Below, in pieces: positions 26,984 through 28,972 of a stretch of DNA of 28,972 nucleotides (positions within the stretch are counted from its first letter, which is position 1; each line of letters opens with the position of its first letter). The notes under the pieces were generated by a model. It ran no database searches and had not been told where the DNA came from. It saw nothing but the letters and a program-made list of their open reading frames with translations. The stretch is taken from positions 1 through 28,972 of the IMG/VR virus record IMGVR_UViG_3300032322_000793. One strand, 5' to 3'. The translations under genes were made by a program, and so were the position numbers. The stretch comes from a virus.

Positions 26984-28519
26984 TTAAGTTTTGCCGTACT
27001 GCTTAATAAGCGCTGCAATATCAGAAGGCATTGTAGACGCGCCCGCAACAGGTCCGCCAGAATAAGGCAGCCCGGTCAACTGACTCCGCTGTCTTTCAGC
27101 CTCTGTATATTCACGCTGAGCTTCGGTATAGGCGCGTATTTGCGCTGGTGTGGGAGGTGTCAGCAATGCTTGGAAGTCGCTCATTGTTCTGCGTGCTGCC
27201 GCAGCCCTGTCATTCAACACGCTCAACTGATTACGCGCAACATCATCCGCCCCAAGCGCACCGGCCTGACCCCGTGCTGTCGAAGCAGCATACTGCAGCC
27301 GATTACCTTCGCGCATCACATCAATTTTTTCTCGATCCAGAAGCAGTTGCTGTTTCTCTTTTTCAATCGCAAACATCTCAGCACGAGCTTGCTGCGCCTG
27401 CTGCATAGCGGTCTTGAAATCGCCTTCCTTCTCAAGCTCCTCGGCCTGACGCAGTTTAAGCACAGACTCGCGGAGATTACGCTGGTTTGCAGCCAACTCT
27501 TTGTTAATCCCTCGGAGTGCCTGAGCGCCAGAGATGGCCCCCTCAGACATTGCGCCCAAGAAGGTAGCACCCGGACGAGACGCAGCGGCGGCCATCTTGA
27601 ACCCAGCCTCAGCAAAGGCCAGCATCCGGTCTTTGCCAAACTGCTCAGACAGCCGGTTGCCTTCGTCGGTCAAGAAGCTGCGCATCTCCTCACGTGCTGC
27701 GCCAAGCCCTTCACGCTCACGAAACGCCCGAATCCGCTCGTACTCCCGGTTCTCCATTTCTTCGCGGGTAGGCTGTGCGGCCTCAGCGGGTGCAGCTGCT
27801 GCAGCAATACCCATCGGACTACGCGCAGCGGGGGGTCTAACAGCCGGAGCTGAAGTCGGAGGAGGCTTAGTAGCCGGAGCGGTAGTAGGTACAACGGGGG
27901 CCTTGTCTTCGCCCGGGAACATCACTGTTGACGCAGTAGCTTCTCTACCAAATCTTGGACGGACTTCAGTTGGAGCCGCGCCACTGTACTGTTCTCTAGC
28001 CCGCGCCTCTCTAAGGTCAACAAGATTTGACCGTTCGGGCAATGAAATACGCGGAAGGTTCCTGCCAAGGGAAGTGTAATCCTCAAGACTGGCTTGGATT
28101 TCTTCCGCTGTTTCTGTATCGCCCCTAGCAAGTGCTTCTCTAACAAGCTTCTGCATGTAGCTGATCGGATTGACTTCCCCGCCTTCATCAAACGCCACGA
28201 TGCCGCCACCCGCAAACTGAGCCTGCTCCATAGACGGAGCCGGGAGGCCGCCAAGCCCCTGCTGCATCGCCATCTGCTGCTGTTCAGCCATGTTGAGCTG
28301 ATCACGGATGGTAGGCGGGGTCTGCGGAGCCTGCACGGGCTGCTGCTTCAAACGCTGAAACTGATTCATCATGGCGTAGAGGTCCGCCATCGGGGCCACG
28401 CCCTGCGTAGCCATGCTCTTGACGTACTGAATGGCCTGATCAGGCGGCATACCGTTTGACATCGCCTGCTGCAGCGAAGCCATCATGGCACGACCCGTGC
28501 CGCTGACTGGACCAAGCAT
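26984..28519 (-). CDS. Virion structural protein, Ala/Gln-rich (511 aa)
   Basis: The ATG at 28517-28519 shares a base with the previous stop (TAATG), so translation is coupled. The N-terminal 100 residues are Gln/Met-rich helices (MMASLQQAMSNGMPPDQAIQ). A GGGIVAFDEGGEV motif near 103-115 is typical of phage virion or tail-associated proteins. Residues about 195-255 are a Pro/Ala/Thr linker (TAPATKPPPTSAPAVRPP), and the C-terminal half is long coiled coil (RQAEELEKEGDFKTAMQQAQ, continuing). There is no enzymatic motif. It probably forms part of the internal core or ejected shell with its 2122-aa neighbour. Confidence 0.75.
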   Translation of the reverse strand: MLGPVSGTGRAMMASLQQAMSNGMPPDQAIQYVKSMATQGVAPMADLYAMMNQFQRLKQQPVQAPQTPPTIRDQLNMAEQQQMAMQQGLGGLPAPSMEQAQFAGGGIVAFDEGGEVNPISYMQKLVREALARGDTETAEEIQASLEDYTSLGRNLPRISLPERSNLVDLREARAREQYSGAAPTEVRPRFGREATASTVMFPGEDKAPVVPTTAPATKPPPTSAPAVRPPAARSPMGIAAAAAPAEAAQPTREEMENREYERIRAFREREGLGAAREEMRSFLTDEGNRLSEQFGKDRMLAFAEAGFKMAAAASRPGATFLGAMSEGAISGAQALRGINKELAANQRNLRESVLKLRQAEELEKEGDFKTAMQQAQQARAEMFAIEKEKQQLLLDREKIDVMREGNRLQYAASTARGQAGALGADDVARNQLSVLNDRAAAARRTMSDFQALLTPPTPAQIRAYTEAQREYTEAERQRSQLTGLPYSGGPVAGASTMPSDIAALIKQYGKT

Positions 28520-28972
28520 TACTTGCTACCCCCAAATCCGCCAAAGAGGCTACCAAGCCCAAGCCCCATACCTGCAATCTGCCCGAACAGACTAGGCGGC
28601 TGCTGATAAAGCGTACTCGTCTGCCCCGTAGCCGGGATGCCACGCAAAATCCCCATGCCGAACTCAGCCTGCTTGTACGGGAACTGCTGCTGATTTATGA
28701 AGTCGTTATACTGCTGGTTAAGCAGCTCCTGCTCCAAAGCCTGAATCTGAGCGCCCGCACCAAGCCGAGCCTGACCCATTCCCATACGCTGCTGATAGCC
28801 CTGCATGCCAAGGCCACCAAGCGACCCCGCCGCAGCCAACTGCTGAGCAAGGCCCTGAAGACCGAGATTAGCACCGAACTGCTGCGCCTGCTGAGCGTTC
28901 TGAAACGCGTTCTGAAGCCCCGTGGCCTCGATGCCCTGCAGCTGATTCTGAAGGTTCCGGTTTGCCTCAGCC
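28519..28972 (-). CDS. Gln/Gly-rich virion protein, N-terminus cut by window edge
   Basis: The frame is open to the window end with no stop, so the gene starts beyond 28972; 150 residues plus the stop are visible. Before the GSLGGLG segment it reads NQLQGIEATGLQNAFQNAQQ and more Gln/Ala/Asn helices, then QEQELLNQQYNDFINQQQFP-like sequence and a Gly/Phe/Met tail (GMGLGLGSLFGGFGGSK). The YNDFINQQQFPYKQ segment resembles podovirus internal or tail-associated proteins with a YxDFLxQxxYPYxQ pattern. A short TTG (28839) start would cut this repeat in half and is less likely. Stop overlaps the next start by one base. Confidence 0.72.
   Translation of the reverse strand, partial: AEANRNLQNQLQGIEATGLQNAFQNAQQAQQFGANLGLQGLAQQLAAAGSLGGLGMQGYQQRMGMGQARLGAGAQIQALEQELLNQQYNDFINQQQFPYKQAEFGMGILRGIPATGQTSTLYQQPPSLFGQIAGMGLGLGSLFGGFGGSK

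Overview
The window looks like part of a tailed-phage genome, probably a podovirus-like phage of a betaproteobacterium. The evidence is a compact, almost gap-free run of many very small genes, a complete phage replication module (family A DNA polymerase, Cas4/RecB-like nuclease, SNF2 helicase, VRR-NUC nuclease, primase-helicase), and an opposite-strand block of large virion-type proteins. No tRNA, rRNA, integrase, insertion sequence or CRISPR array is visible. The host guess is an inference from protein style and from two consensus sigma-70 promoters. No phage RNA polymerase gene is seen.

Layout. (1) 1-742: the 3' end of an unrecognised gene, a strong hairpin, a 55-aa gene and a terminator. 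(2) 743-1822: the only long gene-free stretch. It holds two minisatellites (15-bp and 13-bp units), repeated CAnTGTTTAyACCA elements, repeated CGGAACAA motifs, a CTT microsatellite and an AT-rich patch, and is a candidate replication origin/control region. It ends in a consensus promoter. (3) 1823-2695: four small genes, two with zinc-finger-like cysteine patterns. (4) 2700-7155: a second copy of the same promoter drives four longer genes: a DUF3150-like protein, a MoxR/CobS-type AAA+ ATPase, a zincin plus VWA protein, and an unknown. All four share one unusual start-site leader. (5) 7168-11141: about sixteen small accessory genes, many overlapping by ATGA or GTGA, including a VRR-NUC nuclease, an HTH-DUF3310 protein, a GNAT-like acetyltransferase and small membrane or coiled-coil proteins. 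(6) 11143-20604: the replication module. (7) 20601-28972, minus strand: three virion-type genes ending with a 2122-aa multidomain protein. The two transcription directions converge with a 4-bp overlap.

The most unusual signal is a dispersed near-perfect palindrome, TCCTGAC-n3-GTCAGGA (up to 8-bp arms), found ten times between 0.45 and 8.15 kb. It lies in noncoding DNA, just upstream of the ribosome site in both promoter leaders, across two stop codons and inside open reading frames. With the duplicated promoter and the shared leader it suggests a coordinated control system over the MoxR/VWA operon and its neighbours. A second theme is a recurring gene junction in the small-gene blocks: a C-terminal EE-x-x-A reading over a ribosome site and an ATGA overlap, which could let small genes be swapped as cassettes. 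All functions are read from sequence motifs by eye; no database search was possible.
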